The position numbers and the translations under genes are program-made. DNA of 64,000 nucleotides from NCBI GenBank assembly GCA_019321725.1, contig CM033108.1, positions 15,699,799 to 15,763,798 on the forward strand. The letters are read 5' to 3'. Position 1 is the first letter of the stretch. Every line of letters starts with the position of its first letter. This DNA is from Paulownia fortunei. Its lineage: Eukaryota; Streptophyta; Magnoliopsida; Lamiales; Paulowniaceae. The notes under the pieces were generated by a model that was not told the DNA's origin, did not search any database, and worked only from the letters and a program-made list of their open reading frames with translations. This document shows, in pieces, positions 47,749 through 59,975 of the stretch.

Positions 47749-47761
47749 GGCTTTGATACCA
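47749..47761 (-). promoter_or_regulatory. Primer-binding site of copia C
   Basis: On the minus strand TGGTATCAAAGCC, one base after the LTR end; one mismatch from the initiator-methionine tRNA complement. Confidence 0.85.
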
Positions 47762-47762
47762 C

Positions 47763-50039
47763 TGTTAGGTTTGTTATAATTGTAGGGGCATGAGCAACGA
47801 AAAATTAATTTTTTTTATGAAATATATATTTATCAAATAAATACATCCCGTTGATTCGAAAGCAATTCTAATGATCACACTTATTTAAATGAATATATAA
47901 ATAAATATATTAAATTTGAATTATACCTTTTGAGCACTCCAGTTTCTATAGGGAATGAAATAATTAATTGCTATATTCCTGGCTTATCAAACTCGTAGGA
48001 ATCCAAGTATCTCTCCTTTATCTGGTCCACGATATGAAAGTAATACCGATTAAAAGGATCTGTTGGTATCCTTTAAATCATTTTGTAATCTAGAACCAAA
48101 GTAATAATTGCCCTTTAACCCAATTGATGGATCAAGAACAACAAAGATTGATTCTTTAAGTTCTTGAAATTTTGATGTAAGGAGAATATTAAGTAGCTAG
48201 TTTTCTTTAAAGAACAAAAAAATCAAGACTCACAAGAAAACACCTTTCTTTTTCTTTATTTTCTTTTCTTTTCTTGGAGAGAAAAATAAAAGACAAACAA
48301 AATAATATTTCCTTAAAAATTAGTTGCAATTTTCAGCCCTACCCTATTAATAGGGGCCGAAAAATGGCAACACTCCAACTATTGGAGAGTTTGTTAATTT
48401 TGAACCACTTCAATGTAGGATTTTAAATCTTCCAACAAATCTTCTCTTTTCTCTCTCGAGTGTATATGGACTTATTTGTGACTAAATTAGTCATAAAAAA
48501 TTGTCTACATACATTTTTTATATTAGTTGAACTTTTCAAATAATATCAAGATAGATATATATCAAATATACATCAAAAATATAAATATAAAATAAAATCA
48601 TAATGGCTAATTTTTATCTCATAAAAATTGATCACTATTTATTTAATTATATAAATATATTAATTAAATAAATTATATTTATTTTATTTATCCTCTTCAT
48701 ATTCTAGTGGGCATCTTAAGTTATCTACATTAATTGTTTTGTTTTTTTGGTTTTGGACTTAAAAGTCCAAGGATCAATCCAATTGTTTAATCCCATATTA
48801 ATCAATTCAACTGATTAATTATTATTTAATCATATTAGGCTTCCTAATAAAATTACATCCAATTAAATAATCTAATTACTTAATTTAATAAATTAATTTA
48901 ACTATTAAATTAAATAGAACCCTCAATTAATTAATTAATTTCCAACTATTCGAAAAATTCTAAAATAAAAATATTACGTTCAATAAAGATGTGTAACCCT
49001 CTTAAGTTCACTACTAAGTTAGTAGTGAGCATACAACATTTGCAACTTATGAATTACAATTATTTTGATTAATTAATCCAATTAATTAATTCGGTTGAAA
49101 TTAACTCCTTAATTTTAAGAACCTCACTATCCATGAATACACCTAGCAAGTAATCATGGCAAGCTAGTCTTAGGTGAAATAGTGGGTAAACATATTTCAG
49201 TTGCGAGAATTATACATGTATAGTCATTTCGACAGCTAATCTCCTGATTGAATTTAGAGCATGGATTATAAATCGAAACCCTAAATGATTAAATAAATGT
49301 GATTCCATTTCAAGTTCCAATAATTCCTAATGAATTAGAATTCATTCTGCCTTAACCAAGGTCTTTGAATCATAAACTATGAAAACACAGAAGATTCCCT
49401 TGTTAAATAAAAGACAAGTGTCGAATTCTATATTGGCCATTGACAAACCTCCATGCACACCAGTGTAACACCCAACATACAATTTTGTGATTGTCAAGCA
49501 ATTAGAAGATATACCAAAGTACAATAGTATGCACACAAGACTACCATCGTGCCTCAACTTAAGGACTAGCCCTGTACTATCATAACACAAATTTTTTTAT
49601 TTCGACAAGTAAAGACTCTAGCTAAGAATTTCTTGTAGGTCATGTTCAGTGTACATGTTCTCTAACAAACACCTACATACATGAATTTCTATATCTATGT
49701 TAATGCCAATGAAATGCGACATTCTTATTTTACAAGCATGCATCGTATGCGCGAGTCTTACTGAGCTATTTAATATCTCATTTAAAAAGTTCTCAACTCG
49801 AAACTTATTTAAGACTAAAGCCTTAGAGGCATGTTCCATGATTGCCATCATATGCGCAACCATACCCCATAGCTAAATTTGGTCTAAGGACTTTATCTAA
49901 TACACATAAAGAAAAATGTAAGACATAAGATAAAGAAAGTGTCATTTTATTAATATGATTCCCAATAAGATTGTCTTTATAAAATAAAAGACTACAATAC
50001 ACCCAATCTTATTAGGGCTTTGGGCATCCTACTCTAACG
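47763..50039 (-). repeat. 5' LTR of copia C
   Basis: 2277 bp; on the + strand TGTTAGGTTTG ... CCTACTCTAACG. The last base is changed from the usual A. Related over its length to 4755-6969 and to the interrupted 3' LTR. Confidence 0.85.
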
Positions 50040-50785
50040 TTATGAGCATTGAAGAACAATACTATTTGATCTTTAATAAAGTGCCAGTTGTTTGGGGGTA
50101 TCCCAAAGTATTTCCTGATGATTTTCCAGCTTACAGCCAGACCATGAGATAGAGTTTATCATTGAACTAAATCCAAGAACACCTACAATACCTAAAGCTC
50201 CATACCGAACGACACTAGTTGAGTTGAAAGAATTGAAGATACAAATATAGGAATTATTGGATAAAAGGTTTTACTAGACCCAACTTTTCACCATGGGGTG
50301 CCGTAGTTCTATTTGTACATAAGAAGGATGGTACAATATGACTGTGTATAGACTATTGAAAGTTAAATAAAGTTACAATCATGAATAAGTATCCTTTGCC
50401 TAGAATAAAAGATTTATGTGATCAACTCCAAGGTGCATCTATATTTTAAAAAATTGATATGTGAACTGGGTACCATCAATTGAAAATAAAAGAGGATGAT
50501 ATTGCCAAGATAACATCCAGCACGAGATATGGACATTATGAATTTTTGGCCATGCTGTTTGGGTTGACAAATGCATCAATGTTGTTTGGGTAATATGCAT
50601 CTAGACAGCTTAAAGAGTACGAAAAGAATTATCCTACACATTTTTAGAGCTTGCTTCAATGGTATATATGACAACAAAGATAGTTGGAGTTGGTGAAAGA
50701 TTATGACTATCTTATCCATTATCATCTTGGTAAGGCTAATGTTGTGGCTAATGCATTGAAAAGGAAATCAACATAAAATACCACA
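50040..50785 (+). pseudogene. gypsy C reverse transcriptase and RNase H, with deletions
   Basis: Resumes after the copia insertion: SIEEQ, VFPDDFP, then RT text with stops (CIDY region near 50350, PFGLTNA-like near 50560). At about 50585 it jumps from the FGLTNA region to RNase H ([15 protein letters not shown]), removing the RT catalytic box and the first RNase H aspartate. A second jump near 50665 removes the middle of RNase H. The end reads KANVVANALKRKS, where ADALSRK is usual. Confidence 0.75.
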
Positions 50786-52208
50786 ACTATAGTTTTGACT
50801 CAGAAACCAGAGTTAATGGAACTACAAAAAATAGATGTAGAGATTGCACAACAGGGATCAATGGAGGCTAAATTTGTAGCTTTGACACTCCAACTGACTT
50901 TGATTGATAGAACTCAACATGGACGACAAGTTGATAAATATTTTACTACAATGATGAAAGATATTACTTTAGAAAAGTCTTTTGATTTTTAGATGTCAGT
51001 GAATGGAATTTTTTTTATTCCAAAGAAGACTCTATGTACATAATGTAGACAACATTTAGGAAGAAATTTTGGCAGAGGTTAGTGCATCTAATAACTACAA
51101 AAATATATAGAGATTTGATAACATATTATTGGTAGCTAGGTATGAAAAGAATGTTGCTCAATTTGTAGAACAATATTTAACATGTTAATAAATAAAGGAA
51201 TAATATCGAAGACCACAAAGAACCTTGCAACATTTATTTATTCCAGAATGGAAATGGGAAAGAATTATTATGGATTTTGTGCTGGGATTACCCAAAATAA
51301 TTAAAGGTCATGATGCTATTTGGGTTATCGTTGATATGTTAACTAAAACTGCTCACTTTTTTCCAATTTGTTCCACATATTCCATTGACCTTATGCACAG
51401 ATATGTATATACATGATTCATGGTGTAACATTTTACTTCTAATAGAGATTCAAGTTTTTTGTCTATGTTATGGAAGAGTTTACATAAGGAATTGGGAATA
51501 CAATTATCTTTCAATACTGCATATCATCCCTAGACTGATGGACAATCAGAGCGAACAATATAAACTTTGGAAGATATGCTTAGAGATTGTGTATTAGATT
51601 TTCATGGTCAATGGAGCAAATTTTTACCTTTAGTGGAATTCTCTGATAATAACAGCTATCAATCAATTATTGGAATGGCCCACTATGAAGCATTATACGG
51701 TAGAAAATGACAGAAGTTATGACATAAATTCATCAATGAATGCAAACTACCCAGAACCGATAGAATAATTTTGCATATCAAAGAGGAAAATGTTAGAATT
51801 TGTAGTAGGAGATCAAGTATTTCTAAAGGTATCTCCAATGAAGGGGATTATGTTGGTCTATTTCATATTATTGAATGAATTAGGATGTTGCTTACAAACT
51901 CGATCTACCTGCATCAATGTCTCAAGTGCACAATGTATTTCATGTATCCATGTTTAGGAAATATATTCCAAATCCATATCATATTCTAAAGAGTGAACCC
52001 ATAGAGCAGAAAATAGATTTAAGTTATGAAGAAAGACCTGTAGAGATTCTTCTATGAGAAACAAACCAACAAAGAAATAAAAAGATCTCATTGGTTAAAG
52101 TATTATGGATAAATCAGTCAACAAAAGAAGCTACTTGGGAAAAGAAAGATGATATGAAATTTAAGTATCCAGAACTCTTTTAGTAAGTAAATTTTGAGGA
52201 TGAAATTT
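50786..52208 (+). pseudogene. gypsy C integrase
   Basis: Landmarks in order: QKPELMELQ (linker), a decayed finger region, PEWKWERIIMDFVLGLPK with the first catalytic aspartate (51246-51300), a decayed second-aspartate region near 51430, SFNTAYHP- and EFSDNNSYQ-like parts near 51510-51670, and VHNVFHVSMFRKYI near 51930. The tail KYPELF lies near 52165. Stops and frameshifts throughout. Confidence 0.75.
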
Positions 52209-52225
52209 TAATAAGGAGGGAAATA
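52209..52225 (+). promoter_or_regulatory. Polypurine tract of gypsy C
   Basis: ATAAGGAGGGAAATA, directly before the first 3' LTR copy. It is repeated, as AAGGAGGGGAAGA, before the second and third copies. Confidence 0.8.
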
Positions 52226-54410
52226 TGTAATACTCAAGCCTCACACTACTCACTTGACCAATATGATTCATGCATTACACGCTACTTATATGCTAATTTG
52301 CATTAAAATTTATATGGCATCTTATATAACATTCCTAATCGTTAGACCACTAATACTATCACATGATGTTAGTGGTTGAGATCTTATAACCTAATTAAGT
52401 AATTCTATATTCAGATAAGAAAACAAAATAGATTGGTCAATATATTGGATATTCATAGGTTATATGTTATAATTTTGGAAGTGTTAAAGGAGTTACTAGT
52501 AAGCTTATAGGATTTAATTTAATTACATCAAGGTGTTTTAAAAAGTATACAACCATAAATTAACATACTTGGGATATTTGACATGATATAATGTGATTTA
52601 AGTGTCATATTACAAGGTCTATATATGCATATGATCTTAGAAATTCAAACTAGACAATCATTAAAGAATCAAATGTCAATCAGTTTAGAGATCGAATGAA
52701 TGGTTAGGAAATTAGGGTAGAATTTATTATTCGATCATACGACAATTAAAATAGGTTGTAAATAGATAAAAAAATATTGATAAACACTATATTAGAGTTG
52801 TATAAGGTGTATAATATTAATTTTGAACCATCACTTGACCCCTCAAGCTTTGCCACCTCAAGCTACCACCTTAATCTTTCTTCATTTCTAAGCATTGAAC
52901 CATGACCAAAAAATATTTTTTGAGCCATTTCTCCTTCTAAACCTCCATATTGAATTTTAGAATTTGTTCTCCAGTGATTCTAAATAAAGAAAAAGTGAAG
53001 AAAGCAAAGGGAAGGAATTTCTTAATCATTCGTTCAATCTCCAAACCGATCGACATCCGATTCTTAAATGATTGTCTGGTTTTTATTTTCTAAAATCACA
53101 TGCACATATGTACCTTGTATTATGACACTTAATTCACACTATATCATGTTTGATATCCCAAGTATGTTAATCTATGGATGTATACCTTTAGAACACCTCA
53201 ATCGAATTGAATCAAATCATCTAAGCTTACTAGTGACACCTTTAACACTTTTAAAATTATAACATATAACCTATGAATATCCACTATATTTACCAATCTA
53301 TTATTTATCTTATATAAATATAGAATTACTTAATTAGGTTATAGGATCTCAACTACTAACATCATGTGATAGTATTGGGAGTCTAACAATTAAGAATGCT
53401 AAGTGAGATGCCATGTATCTGTTAATGCAAATTAGCATATAAATAACATATCATGCATGAATCATATTGGCCAAGTGAGTAGTGTGAGGCTTGGGTATTA
53501 CAGAGTAATACTTAAGAAACCTAGAAGTAACACACAACCGATCAAAGGTAAGTGAAAATCCATTTGCAATTACAATACATAGGCATAATATTTATTCCCT
53601 TATCTATATTAAATATGATCCTTATGTCTTGATTAGTGTATTATGAGTATTATAAATATCTTATAGTACATAATTTGCTTGGAAGATGGGACATGTGATC
53701 TGTTATGTCATTAAACATATCATTCATCAGCATTTACATGTGCATACAGAACACGTACTCACAGTTGAGGTTTTGCATTCATGATATTATTTTCAGAAAG
53801 AAAATATTTTGGTTGGCCACTACTAGTTCACCGAGGTATGCGAGGCATACTTATATGATATTTTAGGGTGCCGCGAGTGTTACTTCTCGGAGGATCCTAA
53901 GGGTTAACAGGTGTTGTGCCTCTGGTGGTCACAAGAGGGTGGACCACTTGACTGTGCCCTTATTGACTCCACTGGTGGGAAGACTTCTGGAGGATCACAG
54001 GGAAAGACAGGGGGTGGACCTGTGGTTATCCCAGGAGATGGCCCCTAGACTGAGTCAATTTGTTTATGACCATGTGATTATTGATATTGTTTAGAGCTCT
54101 GTTTGTTGCACAGTAGGTAGGCCAAGGGCCCAATGATGAAAAATGATTTTGAATGAACTGTTTTGGTTTAGGAGCTCGCATTCCTGGTGTGATTTCATAG
54201 AGATGCATCGCATATATGTTAGATTATCGCTTCGGCAAGCATGATTTTCACTTACCGTGTGTTAACTCACATAGTTCATGTATTATAGGTAAGCATGTGA
54301 GACTTGAGACCTCTAGTTTACTTGGCTGGTTGTGGAGCCCCTACAGGCTTTTAAAGATCGATGTATATTGATGATGACCTGTTAGGGCTATTTTGTAAGC
54401 TATGCTTTTG
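52226..54410 (+). repeat. 3' LTR array, copy 1
   Basis: Begins TGTAATACTCAAGCC. Its middle is replaced by an inverted LTR fragment (53010-53502). It stops about 250-300 bp short of a normal LTR end, at CTTTTGATTT, and joins a 67-bp pol-end piece. Confidence 0.85.
53010..53502 (-). repeat. Inverted fragment of the LTR 5' end (copy 1)
   Basis: The reverse complement begins TGTAATACCCAAGCC (at 53501) and follows the LTR start for about 480 bp. With 52226-52720 it forms a long imperfect inverted repeat separated by about 300 bp. After it, forward LTR sequence resumes at AGTAATACTTAAGAAACC. The same arrangement recurs in copy 2 at about 55262-55754. Confidence 0.85.
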
Positions 54411-54477
54411 ATTTAAGTATCCAGAATTCTTTTGGTAAGTAAATTTTGAGAATGAAATTTTAATAAGGAGGGGAAGA
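54411..54477 (+). repeat. pol end plus polypurine tract, first duplicate
   Basis: 67 bp matching 52158-52225: YPEFFW-like pol end, then AATAAGGAGGGGAAGA. An identical piece recurs at 56662-56728. Confidence 0.85.
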
Positions 54478-56661
54478 TGTAATACTCAAGCCTCACACTA
54501 CTCACTTTATTTATATGATTCATGCATTACATGCTCATTATATGCTAATTTTCATTAAAATTTACGTGGCATCTTATATAACATTCCTAATCGTTAGACC
54601 ACTAATACTATCACATGATGTTAGTGGTTGAGATCTTATAACCTAATTAAGTAATTCTATATTCAGATAAGAAAACAAAATAGATTGGTCAATATATTGG
54701 ATATTCATAGGTTATATGTTATAATTTTGGAAGTGTTAAAGGAGTTACTAGTAAGCTTATAGGATTTAATTTAATTACATCAAGGTGTTTTAAAAAGTAT
54801 ACAACCATAAATTAACATACTTGGGATATTTGACATGATATAATGTGATTTAAGTGTCATATTACAAGGTCTATATATGCATATGATCTTAGAAATTCAA
54901 ACTAGACAATCATTAAAGAATCAAATGTCAATCAGTTTAGAGATCGAATGAATGGTTAGGAAATTAGGGTAGAATTTATTATTCGATCATACGACAATTA
55001 AAATAGGTTGTAAATAGATAAAAAAATATTGATAAACACTATATTAGAGTTGTATAAAGTGTATAATATTAATTTTGAACCATCACTTGACCCCTCAAGC
55101 TTTGCCACCTCAAGCTACCACCTTAATCTTTCTTCATTTCTAAGCATTGAACCATGACCAAAAAATATTTTTTGAGCCATTTCTCCTTCTAAACCTCCAT
55201 ATTGAATTTTAGAATTTGTTCTCCAGTGATTCTAAATAAAGAAAAAGTGAAGAAAGCAAAGGGAAGGAATTTCTTAATCATTCGTTCAATCTCCAAACCG
55301 ATCGACATCCGATTCTTAAATGATTGTCTGGTTTTTATTTTCTAAAATCACATGCACATATGTACCTTGTATTATGACACTTAATTCACACTATATCATG
55401 TTTGATATCCCAAGTATGTTAATCTATGGATGTATACCTTTAGAACACCTCAATCGAATTGAATCAAATCATCTAAGCTTACTAGTGACACCTTTAACAC
55501 TTTTAAAATTATAACATATAACCTATGAATATCCACTATATTTACCAATCTATTATTTATCTTATATAAATATAGAATTACTTAATCAGGTTATAGGATC
55601 TCAACTACTAACATCATGTGATAGTATTGGGAGTCTAACAATTAAGAATGCTAAGTGAGATGCCATGTATCTGTTAATGCAAATTAGCATATAAATAACA
55701 TATCATGCATGAATCATATTGGCCAAGTGAGTAGTGTGAGGCTTGGGTATTACAGAGTAATACTTAAGAAACCTAGAAGTAACACACAACCGATCAAAGG
55801 TAAGTGAAAATCCATTTGCAATTACAATACATAGGCATAATATTTATTCCCTTATCTATATTAAATATGATCCTTATGTCTTGATTAGTGTATTATGAGT
55901 ATTATAAATATCTTATAGTACATAATTTGCTTGGAAGATGGGACATGTGATCTGTTATGTCATTAAACATATCATTCATCAGCATTTACATGTGCATACA
56001 GAACACGTACTCACAGTTGAGGTTTTGCATTCATGATATTATTTTCAGAAAGAAAATATTTTGGTTGGCCACTACTAGTTCACCGAGGTATGCGAGGCAT
56101 ACTTATATGATATTTTAGGGTGCCGCGAGTGTTACTTCTCGGAGGATCCTAAGGGTTAACAGGTGTTGTGCCTCTGGTGGTCACAAGAGGGTGGACCACT
56201 TGACTGTGCCCTTATTGACTCCACTGGTGGAAGACTTCTGGAGGATCACAGGGAAAGACAGGGGGTGGACCTGTGGTTATCCCAGGAGATGGCCCCTAGA
56301 CTGAGTCAATTTGTTTATGACCATGTGATTATTGATATTGTTTAGAGCTCTGTTTGTTGCACAGTAGGTAGGCCAAGGGCCCAATGATGAAAAATGATTT
56401 TGAATGAACTGTTTTGGTTTAGGAGCTCGCATTCCTGGTGTGATTTCATAGAGATGCATCGCATATATGTTAGATTATCGCTTCGGCAAGCATGATTTTC
56501 ACTTACCGTGTGTTAACTCACATAGTTCATGTATTATAGGTAAGCATGTGAGACTTGAGACCTCTAGTTTACTTGGCTGGTTGTGGAGCCCCTACAGGCT
56601 TTTAAAGATCGATGTATATTGATGATGACCTGTTAGGGCTATTTTGTAAGCTATGCTTTTG
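54478..56661 (+). repeat. 3' LTR array, copy 2
   Basis: Nearly identical to copy 1 after the first ~90 bp. The few differences I saw are single substitutions (for example near 55057 and 55587) and one lost G (near 56229). It includes the same inverted fragment and the same truncated end. Confidence 0.88.
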
Positions 56662-56728
56662 ATTTAAGTATCCAGAATTCTTTTGGTAAGTAAATTTTGA
56701 GAATGAAATTTTAATAAGGAGGGGAAGA
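56662..56728 (+). repeat. pol end plus polypurine tract, second duplicate
   Basis: Same 67 bp as 54411-54477. Confidence 0.88.
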
Positions 56729-57684
56729 TGTAATACTCAAGCCTCACACTACTCACTTTGTTTATATGATTCATGCATTACATGCTCATTATATGCTAAT
56801 TTTCATTAAAATTTACGTGGCATCTTATATAACATTCCTAATCGTTAGACCACTAATACTATCACATGATGTTAGTGGTTGAGATCTTATAACCTAATTA
56901 AGTAATTCTATATTCAGATAAGAAAACAAAATAGATTGGTCAATATATTGGATATTCATAGGTTATATGTTATAATTTTGGAAGTGTTAAAGGAGTTACT
57001 AGTAAGCTTATAGGATTTAATTTAATTACATCAAGGTGTTTTAAAAAGTATACAACCATAAATTAACATACTTGGGATATTTGACATGATATAATGTGAT
57101 TTAAGTGTCATATTACAAGGTCTATATATGCATATGATCTTAGAAATTCAAACTAGACAATCATTAAAGAATCAAATGTCAATCAGTTTAGAGATCGAAT
57201 GAATGGTTAGGAAATTAGGGTAGAATTTATTATTCGATCATACGACAATTAAAATAGGTTGTAAATAGATAAACAAATATTGATAAACACTATATTAGAG
57301 TTGTATAAGGTGTGTATAATATTAATTTTGAACCATCACTTGACCCCTCAAACTTTGCCACCTCAAACTTAAGCACCTCAAACTACCACCTTAAGCTTTC
57401 TTCATTTCTAAGCATTGAACCATGACCAAAAACCATTTTATGAGCCATTTTTCCTTCTAAACCTCCATATTGAATTTTAGAAGTTGTTCTCCAGTGATTC
57501 CAAATAAAGAAAAAGTGAAGGAAGCAAATGGAAGGAAGAAGGAGCAAGTAGAAGCTTAAAATTGTTCATATGTGAACTTAACTCATATTTTTATTTCAAT
57601 TCTTGAATTATTTGAGGATTTATGATTTCTAAAGCTTTTATTATTGTTTATAATCATGTTACGATATTATTTTTAGTCTTATAA
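56729..57684 (+). repeat. 3' LTR array, copy 3, truncated and without the inverted fragment
   Basis: Shares the altered first bases (ACTTTGTTTATATG) with copy 2. Beyond about 57530 it continues in normal LTR order (GGAGCAAGTAGAAGC) where copies 1 and 2 turn into the inverted fragment. It is cut at 57684 by copia F. Confidence 0.85.
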
Positions 57685-59961
57685 TGTTAGGGTAGTACCC
57701 AATGAGCTAATTGATCTGGCCTTGTGAACTTATCTTATTCACATTCGTATAATTAAAATGACAATCTTCATCTTAAATTTATTATAAGAGTTAGATAAAG
57801 TCCTTACATCACATATAACTATGGGATGTGGTCACACATATGATGGAGATCATGGAATATACCTCCAAGGCTGTGGTTTTAAAATATTTCCAGTCAAGGA
57901 TCAAAGAGATAGGACATCATTGATCCCACTAAGACTTGCACATACAATGCAGGCTCAGAAGGATGATACCTCATTCCATTGCATTGGTGTGGTGACACTA
58001 GTGCATGTATGAGGGTGCTTGTTGGGGAACAAGTATATTAAACTACCTCACCTATAAATTCCCATTTGGAAATATTCTGTTGTCGAATGGGAATTTCCTT
58101 GTTACGATAGTGCAAAAATTAGTCCTTGGAATTGAGGCACTATGGTAACCTTATGCATGACATGTTTCACCTTGATGTATTTTCCGATTGCATGAAAATC
58201 AAAAAGGGTTTACGTTGGATGTAACATATTCAAGTATGGAGGTTAATGAGTGGTGAACAAAGAATCTATCACCTATCTAGATGAATAGGTGAATCTCCTA
58301 TATGTTCCATAGTACTTGACTTTAAAATGCTTGGCCAAGGCTGGATGGAAATTAGACGTGGGGTTTTCCACTAGGAATGGAAACATATTCATTGAGCTAA
58401 TAGGGTTTCGACTAATAATCCATGCTCTAGACTTAATCGGGAGATTACATAATGGAAGAACAATACTTGAATGGTATTCGTATTTGGAATAGTCCGCACC
58501 TTCACCTAACACTAGGAGTCATGATGTAGTGCTAGGTGTTTCTCATGACTTGTGGGTTCTTAGCATTAATTGGCTAGTTCCTAGAGGATTAATTAAATAT
58601 ATTAATTAGTTGGAACAATTTAATTGTTCAACTAAGTTACAAGAGTTCTGAGCCCACAGCTAGATTAGCGTAAAACCTAAAAGGTCACACACAAACTTGG
58701 AGAAGTCCATTTCTTACCTAAGAAGGGTTGGATTAATTTAAATAATGTGATTAACTAAATTGGGCCTAATTAATTCAAGTGATTGAATTAATTCAATTAA
58801 TTTATTAGATTAATGAATTAACCTAATTGGATTAGGTAGCCCATGTTGGAATAAATAATTAATTGATTGGATCAATTAATTATAGTGGGCCTATTTAATT
58901 TATAAGATGAATTAATTGAATTGATTGGATAAATTAATTTGACTTAACTAATTAGTTAGGTCTAGGTCCACTAGGTGTGGGCTTATAGAAAATACATTAG
59001 AAATTAAATAGAGATTTAACTCCTAATTAAGTTAAGGTTGAAGTCTTTTACATGATTTGGAAGACTTACCTTATAGGGATGAAGTGTCCTTATATGATAA
59101 GGAGACTTATCTTGTGTTAACACTAGGTGTGAACACAATGAGAGTTAAAATAGGAATAAGTATTCTTGTATGACAAGAAGACTTACCATGTGTAAACACT
59201 TGGTGTGAACACAAGGAAGTTGGATAAGGAAAGAATTTTATAAAGATAGAATTTGGAGGGGCTATTTATATCCTCTTAGGGCAAAAATTAGGGGATGATT
59301 TCCCCACCTTCTTGCAAGTTTTTTTCAGCATTCTTGGCTGTAAATTCGTGCTCTAACCCTCCTTCTTGATGAAGGAACTTTTTTCTTCATGCAAGAAAAA
59401 AAATGGCTTCTTTCCTTCTCCAAAAGTCGCCACCTTCTTCCCTACTCTTAGTATTATGATTCTTAGCTTCATGTGTTGAATGTAGAATCAAAACAAACAA
59501 CTAAAATACTTGTTGTTCTTGTTCCAAACCATGAAAACTTATTTTTAGGTTAGAATTATCGAGTTGAGATCCTACTAGCATAGGAACGACTTCGAGCAGG
59601 CTTCCGAGGTGTGGATATGCTTAGAGGGTAACACTTGGGACTCTAAGCAAACCGCCTCCAATACGAGGGGTTTGAAGTCAAGATTTGTTAAAGAAGTTTG
59701 TGAATGGACTCTAGATTCATAAAGATTTCATGAAAAGAGAACGTTTTGAATCATTTCTTGCATCTTCATCAGTCGGAGTGCAAATTAAATTAATGGTTTT
59801 CAAAACCTTCTTGGTATAGGTATTAGAAAAATGCACAACTAAGTAATCATGAAATGGTTCTAAGATTCTTTTTAATTACATGTGATGTAATGTTTGTTTT
59901 GTTTTTGAAAAAAATTAAGTTCCACTACATATACATTTCTCGTGATCATGCGAACCCAACA
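57685..59961 (+). repeat. 5' LTR of copia F
   Basis: 2277 bp, TGTTAGGGTAG ... GCGAACCCAACA. It shares with the other copia LTRs landmarks such as ATAAAGTCCTTACATCA near 57795 (on the minus strand in copia A). Confidence 0.85.
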
Positions 59962-59962
59962 A

Positions 59963-59975
59963 TGGTATTAGAGCC
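59963..59975 (+). promoter_or_regulatory. Primer-binding site of copia F
   Basis: TGGTATTAGAGCC, one base after the LTR end. Confidence 0.88.

Larger units (their letters stand above)
37687..50039 (-). mobile_element. Copia element C, complete in outline, nested in gypsy C
   Basis: Minus-strand element with both LTRs, PBS, leader, gag, protease, integrase, RT, RNase H and polypurine tract. It sits between the protease and RT of gypsy C. TTATG occurs at 37684-37688 and at 50040-50044, a five-base target-site duplication if the first TG of the left LTR end has been lost. Its 3' LTR carries a nested solo LTR (39203-42017). All frames are broken, but it is the most complete copia here and serves as a guide to A, E and F. 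Confidence 0.85.
25841..57684 (+). mobile_element. Gypsy element C (Tekay-type), a nest split by at least three insertions
   Basis: I infer one plus-strand element. 5' LTR: 25841-28231 plus 31113-31357. PBS: 31361. gag first half: to 32109. gag second half and protease: 36722-37688. RT, RNase H and integrase: 50040-52200. Polypurine tract: 52209-52225. 3' LTR: from 52226. Each gap is filled by a recognisable transposon, and at each gap coding or LTR sequence resumes where it stopped. Short target-site duplications flank the gaps: TATAT, AATAT/CATAT and TTATG. The 3' LTR is repeated in tandem. Coding parts are all broken. Confidence 0.75.

Noticed and set aside
53068..53262. A 64-residue open frame repeated exactly at 55320-55514
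   Set aside because: The repetition is due to the 2.25-kb duplication, and the frame lies in the inverted LTR fragment. It is absent as a frame from forward LTR copies.
54026..54208. Minus-strand 60-residue frame repeated at 56277-56459
   Set aside because: Same cause: duplicated LTR sequence read in a meaningless frame.
57821..58012. 63-residue frame with cysteines near the start of the copia F LTR
   Set aside because: It lies in LTR sequence; the related LTRs of copia A and C do not keep the frame.
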